DNA from: an uncultured Eubacteriales bacterium
GTDB lineage: Bacteria; Bacillota; Clostridia; UBA1381
DNA length: 13,301 bases
Direction of reading: 5' to 3'
NCBI GenBank assembly: GCA_905199755.1
Contig: CAJKHT010000077.1
Span: 1 to 13,301, forward strand
A program made the translations under genes and the position numbers. Positions 6,286-13,049 of this stretch are shown here, piece by piece (positions within the stretch are counted from its first letter, which is position 1; each line of letters opens with the position of its first letter). The notes under the pieces are model-generated. The model did not search any database. It had not been told where the DNA came from and saw only the letters and a program-made list of their open reading frames with translations.

Positions 6286-8349
6286 TCACTTTCCGTCAAA
6301 ATCCAGCCTGAAATGTACATACTTATCGTTGCTGTCGATTAAAACCACGTCCGCGTCATAGGTCTTATCCTTTTTCTCGGAATACAAGCCTTTTACCTTT
6401 GTTCTGCCTTTTGCGAGCAAATCAGACGCCATTTTCTTTGTAATCTCTTTTCGCTTGCTTGTGAAAAACCTGTCATTTTTCCACATAACGAATTTACAGC
6501 TTTTATTAGCGCAATAAAAGTTATTTTTGCTTTCGTGTACGTCCGAACCGCAGCGGGGACATATACCGATAACCTCACGCGGCGCGCGGAATATCGCTCT
6601 GTCCTCGTCTGTGATGAATGAATATGTGGTTACAAGCTCCCTTGTCAAATCCTCAATTCCTTTCATAAACTGCTCCGGCGGATAATTGCCCTTTGCAATC
6701 TCGGCAAGGTTATTTTCCCAATCGGACGTTAGAATAGGTGATGTGAGCTTTTCGGGAAGAACGCTGACAAGACTTATACCGTTATGAGTTGCAACAATAG
6801 ACTTGCCCTTACGCTCTGCAAAACCTGTCTGTACCAGCTTTTCTATAATTGCCGCTCTTGTCGCCGGCGTTCCCAAGCCCTTGCGTTCCGCTTCGTCCGT
6901 TGTTTCGGCGGCTCCTGCCGTTTCCATTGATGATAATAGAGTGTCCTCCGTAAACGCTTTCGGCGGTGAGGTATAACCCTCTTTGACTTCTGATGAAACG
7001 GTAACGGTTTCGCCTTTTGTAATACAAAATACATCTTCGGCGCGGTCTGTGTCCGAATGAATATATCTTTTAAAAAGCTGTTCGATATTTTTCCAGCCCT
7101 CAAATAAAATGATTTTACCCTTTGCCGTAAACTGTACGCCGCCGCACTCCAAAACTGCGGTAATCGTTTCATACTCATACGGGGAATTAACCGCACATAA
7201 CAGCTTGCACATAATAAGGTGAAGTATATTACTTTCGCCGTTTGGTATTTCCGCCAAGCTGATATTTTCAATTTCTGCCGTCGGAATAATAGCGTGGTGG
7301 TCTGATACCTTTTCATTATTGAATAAGCAGAATGTATCAGGCTTAAAATCCGTACAGTTTGAGAACGGCGCGAATTTTGACGCTATATGAACGATTTTAA
7401 TAACAGTATTGTGCATATCGTCCGTTAAATATCGGCTGTCGGTTCTCGGATATGTAATCAGCTTCTTTTCATAAAGCGATTGAGCATAGTCAAGCGTCTG
7501 TTTCGCCGTATATCCGAATATTCGGTTTGCTTCGCGCTGTAATGTTGTGAGGTCAAACAGTTTCGGCGCGCCTGTTTTCTTTTTCTCTTTAACAGCGGAA
7601 ATACAAACGGCCTGCCTTTCGTGGCAAGCCGCTTGTAAATTCTGCGCTTCGTCTTTGTCGGAAATCTTATCGCTTACAGCCTTAATATTGCCGCCGTCAA
7701 TTTCAACGGTATAATATTTTTCTTTCCTGAACATTGAAATTTTGCTGTCCCGTTCTGCTATCATAGCAAGGGTAGGCGTCTGAACGCGTCCTATATTCAA
7801 ATGCTTTCTATACAGTGATGTAAACAGTCTTGTTGCGTTTATACCGATAATCCAATCAGCTTTTGCGCGGCATAACGCGGAATTATAAAGATTATCATAC
7901 TCGCGTCCGTCTTTGAGGTTATTAAATCCCTCGCGGATTGCGCTTTCTTCCATTGAGGAAATCCATAAACGGAAGTACGGCTTTTTGCAGCCACACATAT
8001 TATATACAAATCTGAAAATCAATTCGCCCTCGCGTCCTGCGTCGCACCCGTTTATAATCTCGGTTATGTCGTTTCGGTTCATTAAACCGCTGACAACCTT
8101 ATACTGATTTTCCTTGCCCTTGTTTATGGCAAACTGCCATTTTTCAGGTAGGATAGGTAAATCCTCATATTTCCATACCGCGTATTTTTCATCATACGCC
8201 GCTGCGTCCGCCAAGCCTGCAAGATGTCCGATACACCAAGTAATGATATATCCGTTTCCCTCAAAATATCCGCTTTTCTTAGCGGTTATGTTCAAAGCCT
8301 TTGCGTAGCTCTGGGCTGCCGACGGCTTTTCCGCAATTACTAATTTCAT
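6286..8349 (-). CDS. topB: DNA topoisomerase III, type IA, conjugative-element form
   Basis: This 687-residue type IA topoisomerase passes and relaxes single strands, and is likely used when the element's DNA is unwound, transferred or made double-stranded again. The Toprim domain is at the N-terminus, with Glu7 in AEKPS and the metal-binding DAGREGE at 103-109. The catalytic tyrosine is Tyr300 in LITYPRTDSR, and GLGTPATRA at 491-499 is typical of the family. The C-terminus has a four-cysteine zinc ribbon (Cys597, Cys600, Cys613, Cys618). Length and motifs are complete, so it should be active. AAGGAGG lies about 13 bases before the ATG, a little far. The upstream gap is only 31 bases and begins right at a terminator, so expression needs read-through or an unseen promoter. 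It lacks the KPSI tail. Confidence 0.96.
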   Translation of the reverse strand: MKLVIAEKPSAAQSYAKALNITAKKSGYFEGNGYIITWCIGHLAGLADAAAYDEKYAVWKYEDLPILPEKWQFAINKGKENQYKVVSGLMNRNDITEIINGCDAGREGELIFRFVYNMCGCKKPYFRLWISSMEESAIREGFNNLKDGREYDNLYNSALCRAKADWIIGINATRLFTSLYRKHLNIGRVQTPTLAMIAERDSKISMFRKEKYYTVEIDGGNIKAVSDKISDKDEAQNLQAACHERQAVCISAVKEKKKTGAPKLFDLTTLQREANRIFGYTAKQTLDYAQSLYEKKLITYPRTDSRYLTDDMHNTVIKIVHIASKFAPFSNCTDFKPDTFCLFNNEKVSDHHAIIPTAEIENISLAEIPNGESNILHLIMCKLLCAVNSPYEYETITAVLECGGVQFTAKGKIILFEGWKNIEQLFKRYIHSDTDRAEDVFCITKGETVTVSSEVKEGYTSPPKAFTEDTLLSSMETAGAAETTDEAERKGLGTPATRAAIIEKLVQTGFAERKGKSIVATHNGISLVSVLPEKLTSPILTSDWENNLAEIAKGNYPPEQFMKGIEDLTRELVTTYSFITDEDRAIFRAPREVIGICPRCGSDVHESKNNFYCANKSCKFVMWKNDRFFTSKRKEITKKMASDLLAKGRTKVKGLYSEKKDKTYDADVVLIDSNDKYVHFRLDFDGK

Positions 8350-8380
8350 TTATTTAATCATTCCTCCTTTATTTTTACAT

Positions 8381-8416
8381 ACAAAAACAGCACCCAACAA
8401 TGAGTGCTGTTTTTGT
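8381..8416 (-). terminator. Intrinsic terminator after the small acidic gene
   Basis: A perfect 13-base inverted repeat (acaaaaacagcac at 8381-8393, its complement at 8404-8416) encloses a 10-base loop. The A-run and T-run at its edges give a GC-rich core stem followed by a U-tract. In minus-strand RNA a U-G and a C-G pair can extend the stem and shrink the loop to six, so it fits the minus-strand transcript best. It starts 16 bases after the stop codon of the small gene and ends 31 bases before the topoisomerase gene. Confidence 0.82.
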
Positions 8417-8432
8417 GGTTGTATATTATCCT

Positions 8433-8744
8433 TTATAAAACAGTTATAATATCCTCTGAAATACCGTATTTTTTTGCAACTGCTTTTACTAACGCTCTTT
8501 CTGAATGGTATTCCGTATTATCCACTAATGTTTGGTCGTCATATAATTCCTCATCATCTTCATCAAATAACATTATATGCTCAACTCGATATATGCCAAT
8601 TAAGTTTTCTGGCATTTCTATGGATAATTCAACACGTCCTATTTCTCCTATTACATCAGGTAGTCCGCTATCATCTACCGCCCAAACTTCACCATCACTA
8701 ACTACAATCATTCCATTACCTGTATATTCATCAACCTTACTCAT
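8433..8744 (-). CDS. Small acidic orphan protein, own promoter and terminator
   Basis: I do not recognise this 103-residue protein. It is very acidic, with roughly 25 Asp/Glu against about 7 Lys/Arg and a run at about 61-71 including DEDDEELYDD, so it should be soluble with a low pI. It ends in a short predicted helix (ALVKAVAKKYGI). There is no signal peptide, membrane segment or Cys motif. The ATG at 8742-8744 is chosen because AAGGAGA lies seven bases upstream; a TTG two codons earlier is too close to that site. A promoter in front and a terminator behind make it a separate transcription unit inside the operon. The sequence is more AT-rich than the DUF4366 gene beside it. A DNA-mimic or immunity role would fit charge and context but is only a guess. 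Confidence 0.75.
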   Translation of the reverse strand: MSKVDEYTGNGMIVVSDGEVWAVDDSGLPDVIGEIGRVELSIEMPENLIGIYRVEHIMLFDEDDEELYDDQTLVDNTEYHSERALVKAVAKKYGISEDIITVL

Positions 8745-8794
8745 ATACAATCTCCTTTCTACTTGTTAGTAAGTATAAAATTTCTTGAATAAAT

Positions 8795-8823
8795 ATTATA
8801 TCATAAACAAAGTAATATTGCAA
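8795..8823 (-). promoter_or_regulatory. Sigma-70-type promoter of the small acidic gene
   Basis: On the minus strand, TTGCAA (8818-8823, four of six matches to the -35 consensus) is followed after exactly 17 bases by a perfect TATAAT (8795-8800). It lies in the AT-rich gap after the DUF4366 stop, about 50 bases before the start of the small acidic gene. The leader contains a weak TACTT/AAGTA inverted repeat (8760-8775) that could be an operator, though its arms are only 5 bases. No other promoter this good was noticed between genes in the window. Confidence 0.7.
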
Positions 8824-8829
8824 TATATT

Positions 8830-9462
8830 TTATTCATCTTCTGTATATGTATCGTCCTCGTTTTCGGTTTCCTCGTCCTCGCCGTCGGTAAATTCAAAAT
8901 CTTCCAAATCGGGGGCGTTTTCCATATTCTTTTTTGGAAGATAAACCTTGAAATAGTACGCGCCAAGACCGCCTATACCTATAATCGCAATCAGAATAAG
9001 CATTATACTTGAATTGCCTGACTTTGATTTATCGGTTTTCGGCGCGGTTTTCGTCTTACCGTCCGGCTCCGCCGACGGCGACGCCTGCGCCTGCGGTGTA
9101 GGGCTTGCTTTTACTGCTGCGGGTACTGCCGCGCTGTTTTCCTTTGCAAGCGCTTCAAGGTCGGATATATCAACCTTATTCAAGAAATACACATTATCGT
9201 TTACATTCTGCTTGTCGATAACGATAAAAAATACGCTGCCGTCCTTTGCGGTTACGCTTATAAACTGCAATTTATCACTGTCGGAAATGTTGTCTACAAC
9301 GTGCCCCGCGCCCGCTGTTGATATGGTACGCGCCGGCTTCGGCGTTTCCGTTGCCGCCGGCGCTGCTGCTGTACTGTCATAGTTTGCGTGTGCGGTTATT
9401 CCGCACATTCCGCCAAAGCATAATAAAGCTGCTGATAATATCGCAATAATTTTATTCTTCAT
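8830..9462 (-). CDS. DUF4366 (CD1107 family) membrane protein
   Basis: This is a 210-residue exported protein. Residues 1-26 form a signal peptide with a likely cut after AHA. Residues about 55-108 are the conserved DUF4366 core (VVDNISDSDKLQFISV, then VYFLNKVDISDL). A Pro/Ala/Ser-rich linker runs to about 150, a membrane segment spans about 152-172, and the last 35 residues are strongly acidic and should face the cytosol. The start at 9460-9462 is fixed by AGGAGGA eight bases upstream; a TTG 33 bases earlier would put a charged stretch before the signal peptide. The family is a standard, functionally undefined part of Tn1549/CTn transfer operons, probably a surface or channel component. Usually topoisomerase III follows closely; here the small acidic gene lies between. 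Confidence 0.9.
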   Translation of the reverse strand: MKNKIIAILSAALLCFGGMCGITAHANYDSTAAAPAATETPKPARTISTAGAGHVVDNISDSDKLQFISVTAKDGSVFFIVIDKQNVNDNVYFLNKVDISDLEALAKENSAAVPAAVKASPTPQAQASPSAEPDGKTKTAPKTDKSKSGNSSIMLILIAIIGIGGLGAYYFKVYLPKKNMENAPDLEDFEFTDGEDEETENEDDTYTEDE

Positions 9463-9730
9463 TCGTGCCGTCCTCCTGCTGCTCGTTTTCCTCAATAGCC
9501 TTTAATTCCTCCTCGTACTCGTCGGGAAGAAGAACATCACCCTTTGCATACGCGCTTAAAAGTACGGTAAGCTGGGGAGTGCTAAGTTTAACAGCCTTAA
9601 CGAGATTTACAATCTGCAAATTCTCGGCTTCGACTTTCTGCGCTTCAAGATTGCGTAATTTTTGCTGATACTCGCTTATCTTTGCTTTTGTCCTTATAAT
9701 ATCCTTTTCGATTTTTTCAAGTGTTGCCAT
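9452..9730 (-). CDS. DUF4315 family conjugative-element protein
   Basis: This 92-residue protein has an N-terminal Lys/Glu/Gln-rich helix (about 1-40, likely coiled coil), a short hydrophobic central part (about 41-62) and an acidic C-terminus. It matches DUF4315, a small protein of unknown function found in Tn1549/CTn transfer operons just before DUF4366, as here. GGAGG lies ten bases before the ATG, and the gene starts 21 bases after the PAPS-reductase-like stop. Its last codons contain the ribosome-binding site of the DUF4366 gene and overlap that gene by 11 bases, so the two are probably translationally coupled and made in fixed ratio. Confidence 0.88.
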   Translation of the reverse strand: MATLEKIEKDIIRTKAKISEYQQKLRNLEAQKVEAENLQIVNLVKAVKLSTPQLTVLLSAYAKGDVLLPDEYEEELKAIEENEQQEDGTNEE

Positions 9731-9751
9731 AATTAAAATACCTCCATAAAA

Positions 9752-10498
9752 TTAAATTTTTTGTTTTGCGATAAATTCATCAATCTTTTTATCGACTTCG
9801 GAAAATGTATTCCCATATTTGAACTTTTGACTTGCAAGGTTTTTGTCCTTTGATAATATTTCAAGCTCATTCCATAGGTCAGGGTGGTATTGCTTCAAAT
9901 ATGCAAACTCGCCGTAAGTCGCGTTAGGACAGAACCAACAACCGCCCCTTTTGTGATACTTATATATTGGGGACAGCAAATCATACTTGCTGCATAAATC
10001 ATAAGCCATTTGTTCAGTATAGCCATATTCGGCAAGTAATGATATTTTATTTGTACCGTCAAGCCTTGTAAGCCTCGCCGGTTCGTCTGCGGCTATTCCG
10101 ACATATTGTACAAATCCGCCATTTACATTTTTCAAATAATCCTGAATTGCTTTTATTTTTATACGGCTGTTAATTGTACACATTCCACCTATCGGAAAAC
10201 CGCTTTTTCTTCCATTTCTTAACGGATTTTTAGATTTTGTGATTATCTGATGAAAACAATCTAAATAATCTTTTGTCGCGTGTAATATTTCAACCGTATA
10301 ACCCCATTCTTCAAAAACGGGAATAGCTCTGTTTTTGATAAAGTCTATATGTTCGGGTAATTCGCCTGAAATACCGCGTTTCTTATCAAACATTACCTCG
10401 CTGAAAATGACGGTTGACGGCGGCAAGTTATGAATATGACTAAGTATTATTGCCGCCGTACTGTCCTTGCCACCGCTCCAACTGTAAAGATAACGCAT
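9752..10498 (-). CDS. PAPS-reductase-like (adenine nucleotide alpha hydrolase) protein
   Basis: This 248-residue protein belongs to the PP-loop ATP-pyrophosphatase superfamily that includes PAPS reductase, DndC and tRNA thiolases. The nucleotide-binding SGGKDS is at residues 8-13. Further family marks are GIAADEPARL near 134-143, Cys107 in GGMCTINSR, and GGCWFCP with Cys187 and Cys190, a likely metal or Fe-S site together with Cys107. I chose the ATG at 10496-10498, with a GGGGGCGG-type ribosome-binding site about six bases upstream and one base after the NlpC/P60 stop. A TTG 60 bases further upstream would overlap that gene and has no such support. The true substrate is unknown; sulfate reduction is unlikely for a lone gene in a transfer operon. 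It looks more AT-rich than its neighbours and separates genes that are usually adjacent in this family, so I infer inserted cargo. Confidence 0.85.
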   Translation of the reverse strand: MRYLYSWSGGKDSTAAIILSHIHNLPPSTVIFSEVMFDKKRGISGELPEHIDFIKNRAIPVFEEWGYTVEILHATKDYLDCFHQIITKSKNPLRNGRKSGFPIGGMCTINSRIKIKAIQDYLKNVNGGFVQYVGIAADEPARLTRLDGTNKISLLAEYGYTEQMAYDLCSKYDLLSPIYKYHKRGGCWFCPNATYGEFAYLKQYHPDLWNELEILSKDKNLASQKFKYGNTFSEVDKKIDEFIAKQKI

Positions 10499-10499
10499 A

Positions 10500-13034
10500 T
10501 CAACCGCCCCCAAGTCTGCCAAAGGCGTAAAAATGCGAACTCCAATAGGAACTATCAATACTCGCGTACTGAATAGGGTTGCCGCAATGTATCATCATAC
10601 CGTTACCGACAAATATTCCGACGTGGGTTACAGGCTCGCCCGCGTTATATGTGCCTGTAAAAAATATAATGTCGCCGGGTTTTGCGTCCGCTCTTGACAC
10701 AACCGCGCATTGATTAAAAATACCCTGCGCTGTTGTACGGGATAGAGGATATACGCCTGACGCCTGATATACCCAGCATACAAAACCGCTGCAATCAAAA
10801 CTCGTTGACGGTGAAGAACCGCCCCATACATACGGATAACCTAAGTATTTTTCGGCTTCCGTTATAAGACGTCGGAATGTAGCGTCGTTTAATGCTTCGC
10901 CGGGTATGGTATAACTCGGCGGCGCTGCCGGATTAGAATAAATATCGTCCGCAAATAAATAATCGCGGTTGCCCTTGCTTTCAAGATATATACCGTATAA
11001 TTCCCGCTGGTCGTCCGTAAGGTTCGTATTTGTAAGCATAGTAATATTCTTGTTTACAAGCGTAACATTGAGTATTTTATATTCCTTGTCGTTGCCCTCG
11101 TCGTCCGTCCTTGTTTCCGTCTGAGATGTAAGCGTTAATATATACTGCTGTTCAAACAAATCATCAAGCGGCTGTTTTACATCATCAAAAGTGAAATCCA
11201 TATACAACGCCGTGAGGTAGGAAATGAGCTCATACGGATTATGGCCTATCTGCGCCAAATCGTAATTGTATTCGTCATAACCTCCGTAATCGCGTTCAAT
11301 ATTGTTTATCTCACTTTGTAAACCGCTTTCAAGGTCTTTGTAATAGTTTTCCGCCGCGTATATATCTTCGTCCTCCGCAAAGTATGACGATACCATAATT
11401 GAGTTAAAGCCCGTTGTACCCATAACCGCGCAAGATGAAATTGTAGTTGCTATCCAAGCAATTATTAAAGCAATAGCAAGAATGACGCCGAATACCTTTT
11501 TATGACGCTTTATAAATTCAACAACGTACACCGTAACGTCCTTTGTGGTCTTTGCGGCTCGTTTTGCCTTTTTAGCGTTCTGTTCGGCGCGCTTCGCCTG
11601 CTGGTATTTTTTCTTAATCTGCTTTTTCTGAAAAAATTTCCTCAAAGCTGATTTTTTCTTGAAATCGGGATTATCCGCAAGTGTTTTTTGAACAAAGGCC
11701 TTTGCTTCCGCTTTCTCTGCTCTGAATTGCAGACGCGCCGCTTTTTTATACGGCGCGTTTTTGCGGTTTTGTATAATCATACGCCCTGTACGGTTTCCAA
11801 ACCGTAAAATGCTTTCGGCTTTCTGTTCTGTCTTATGCGCGGCTTCAATTCCTGTATTTTCGTGTTCTGTTTCGCTCACTTTTGAATGTGCCTTGTTTAA
11901 TACGGTCATACCTGCCATATCCGCCGCATTTTTTACAGGGGAACGGTGGTATATATCGGATTGAGGCTTAATCTCTTTTTCAAATTTCAGACGGGTTTTA
12001 GCTTTCTTTTTCTTTTCATCATAAACACGCTGCTTTTTAACCTTGCGCTTATGAGGTAATTTGTTTTGTGCTTTTTCCGCCTTGCCTTTGAGCTTATCGG
12101 CTTTCGCCTGCGCCTTTTCCGCTCGCTTAAACTGAAAATCGCCCTTTTCGGGAATATCTAAAACAGTATCGGCGTTTTCCGCCGACTCTGTTTTGGATTG
12201 CTTTTCCTGATATAAGCGGTTTTTGCTTCCGGCTGTCTGTTTTTCGGTTTTATCCTCTGACGGACGGAATGAAAATTCCGTCTTGCTTTCCCGCGTTTCA
12301 AAAACAAAATCCTCTTTTTCCGTTACTCTGTCAAAAACCGTATCGCCTGCGTCAACCGCTTCTTTGATGTTGTACTCTGCTGTTTTTTCGGTCTTGACGC
12401 GCTTTTTCTGATAGGCTCGGTTTTTATCCGGCTGCTTCGGATTGCCGTCTGCGGAATCCTTTTCGGAATCCGCGCCGAGCTGAAAATCCGAATTGCCGTT
12501 TACACGGTCAAACGCTTCATCAGGATTATGTGTTTGCTCGGTAAAGTCATAATTTCCGTTATCTTTTAAGGCTTCGGCACTATCCGGCTGCGTTTCTTCC
12601 GCCGTACTATCTGCGGAATGTTCAGTAATATCAACATCAAATTTCTTTTGATTAAATTTGCGCTGATACCGTTTATTTCTTGCCGCCGTAGTTACGGCAT
12701 TAGAAAAACCGCCACTTTTGGGCGGCTCGTTTGTCGGCGGGGAATATGGTATATCCGGCTGACTATCAAGGTTAATATTCTCTAAGTCCTCTTGCTGTTC
12801 TGTATTATTTTCGGTAGGCTTTAATATTTCCTGACTGTCTGACGGATTTTGTACGGTAGAAGTATCAAGCGGCTTTTCGGTATCTAAAAATTTCTGCTGA
12901 TACCTATTATGTTCTGAAGAAGTAAAGGGCTTCGCGCTGCCTTTTGCGCTCTGCCGTCCGAGAACGGTATCGGCTTCAACCTTTTTTGAAAAATCCGTGT
13001 CCTTATTCCGCGCCTTAAATTCATTGTCTTTCAT
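10500..13034 (-). CDS. CD1108-type membrane-anchored NlpC/P60 conjugation protein
   Basis: This 844-residue protein probably opens peptidoglycan so the conjugation channel can cross the wall. Residues 1-300 are polar and carry repeated N-R-x-Y-Q-x-K boxes. Residues 303-350 and 428-500 are Lys/Ala-rich and likely helical. One membrane segment spans about 514-534. An extracellular linker follows, and residues 715-844 are an NlpC/P60 peptidase with FDCSGF (Cys748), His804 in PVTHVGIF and His816 as the expected catalytic residues. The layout implies a cytosolic N-terminal half of about 510 residues and an extracellular enzyme. The start is set by GGAGG six bases before the ATG. The family is a standard member of Tn1549/CTn transfer operons, next to the VirB4-like ATPase and the DUF4315/DUF4366 pair. 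The peptidase call is secure; the role of the long cytosolic part is not known to me. Confidence 0.93.
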   Translation of the reverse strand: MKDNEFKARNKDTDFSKKVEADTVLGRQSAKGSAKPFTSSEHNRYQQKFLDTEKPLDTSTVQNPSDSQEILKPTENNTEQQEDLENINLDSQPDIPYSPPTNEPPKSGGFSNAVTTAARNKRYQRKFNQKKFDVDITEHSADSTAEETQPDSAEALKDNGNYDFTEQTHNPDEAFDRVNGNSDFQLGADSEKDSADGNPKQPDKNRAYQKKRVKTEKTAEYNIKEAVDAGDTVFDRVTEKEDFVFETRESKTEFSFRPSEDKTEKQTAGSKNRLYQEKQSKTESAENADTVLDIPEKGDFQFKRAEKAQAKADKLKGKAEKAQNKLPHKRKVKKQRVYDEKKKKAKTRLKFEKEIKPQSDIYHRSPVKNAADMAGMTVLNKAHSKVSETEHENTGIEAAHKTEQKAESILRFGNRTGRMIIQNRKNAPYKKAARLQFRAEKAEAKAFVQKTLADNPDFKKKSALRKFFQKKQIKKKYQQAKRAEQNAKKAKRAAKTTKDVTVYVVEFIKRHKKVFGVILAIALIIAWIATTISSCAVMGTTGFNSIMVSSYFAEDEDIYAAENYYKDLESGLQSEINNIERDYGGYDEYNYDLAQIGHNPYELISYLTALYMDFTFDDVKQPLDDLFEQQYILTLTSQTETRTDDEGNDKEYKILNVTLVNKNITMLTNTNLTDDQRELYGIYLESKGNRDYLFADDIYSNPAAPPSYTIPGEALNDATFRRLITEAEKYLGYPYVWGGSSPSTSFDCSGFVCWVYQASGVYPLSRTTAQGIFNQCAVVSRADAKPGDIIFFTGTYNAGEPVTHVGIFVGNGMMIHCGNPIQYASIDSSYWSSHFYAFGRLGGG
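12129..12908 (-). repeat. Degenerate protein repeats in the cytosolic part of the NlpC/P60 protein
   Basis: Four N-R-x-Y-Q-x-K-like boxes lie at residues 43-48, 120-126, 205-211 and 272-278. They alternate with D-x-[VA]-[FL]-D ... D-F-x-F boxes at about 172-184, 231-245 and 289-302. Spacing is irregular, about 65-85 residues. The repeats are diverged, so this is an old protein-level repeat and not a recent DNA duplication. Confidence 0.65.
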
Positions 13035-13049
13035 TCATTACCTCCGCTG

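Noticed and set aside
6843..7316. 157-codon open frame overlapping topoisomerase III in another minus frame
   Set aside because: It lies wholly within the complete topB gene, its translation is Arg/Lys-rich without domain features, and topB has all its catalytic motifs in the main frame.
8404..8769. 121-codon plus-strand frame opposite the small acidic gene
   Set aside because: Ser/Thr/Ile-rich low-complexity translation. The promoter, ribosome-binding site and terminator geometry all support the minus-strand gene instead.
9014..9382. 122-codon open frame on the plus strand opposite DUF4366
   Set aside because: It is antisense to a well-supported gene with signal peptide and family match; its Ala/Ser/Phe-rich composition mirrors the Ala/Pro/Lys-rich gene, and I saw no convincing ribosome-binding site.
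11733..11758. GC-rich 8-base inverted repeat followed by T's on the plus strand, inside the NlpC/P60 gene
   Set aside because: It would terminate only plus-strand transcripts, and no plus-strand gene is supported. Ala/Arg/Lys codons (GCG, CGC) easily create such symmetry.
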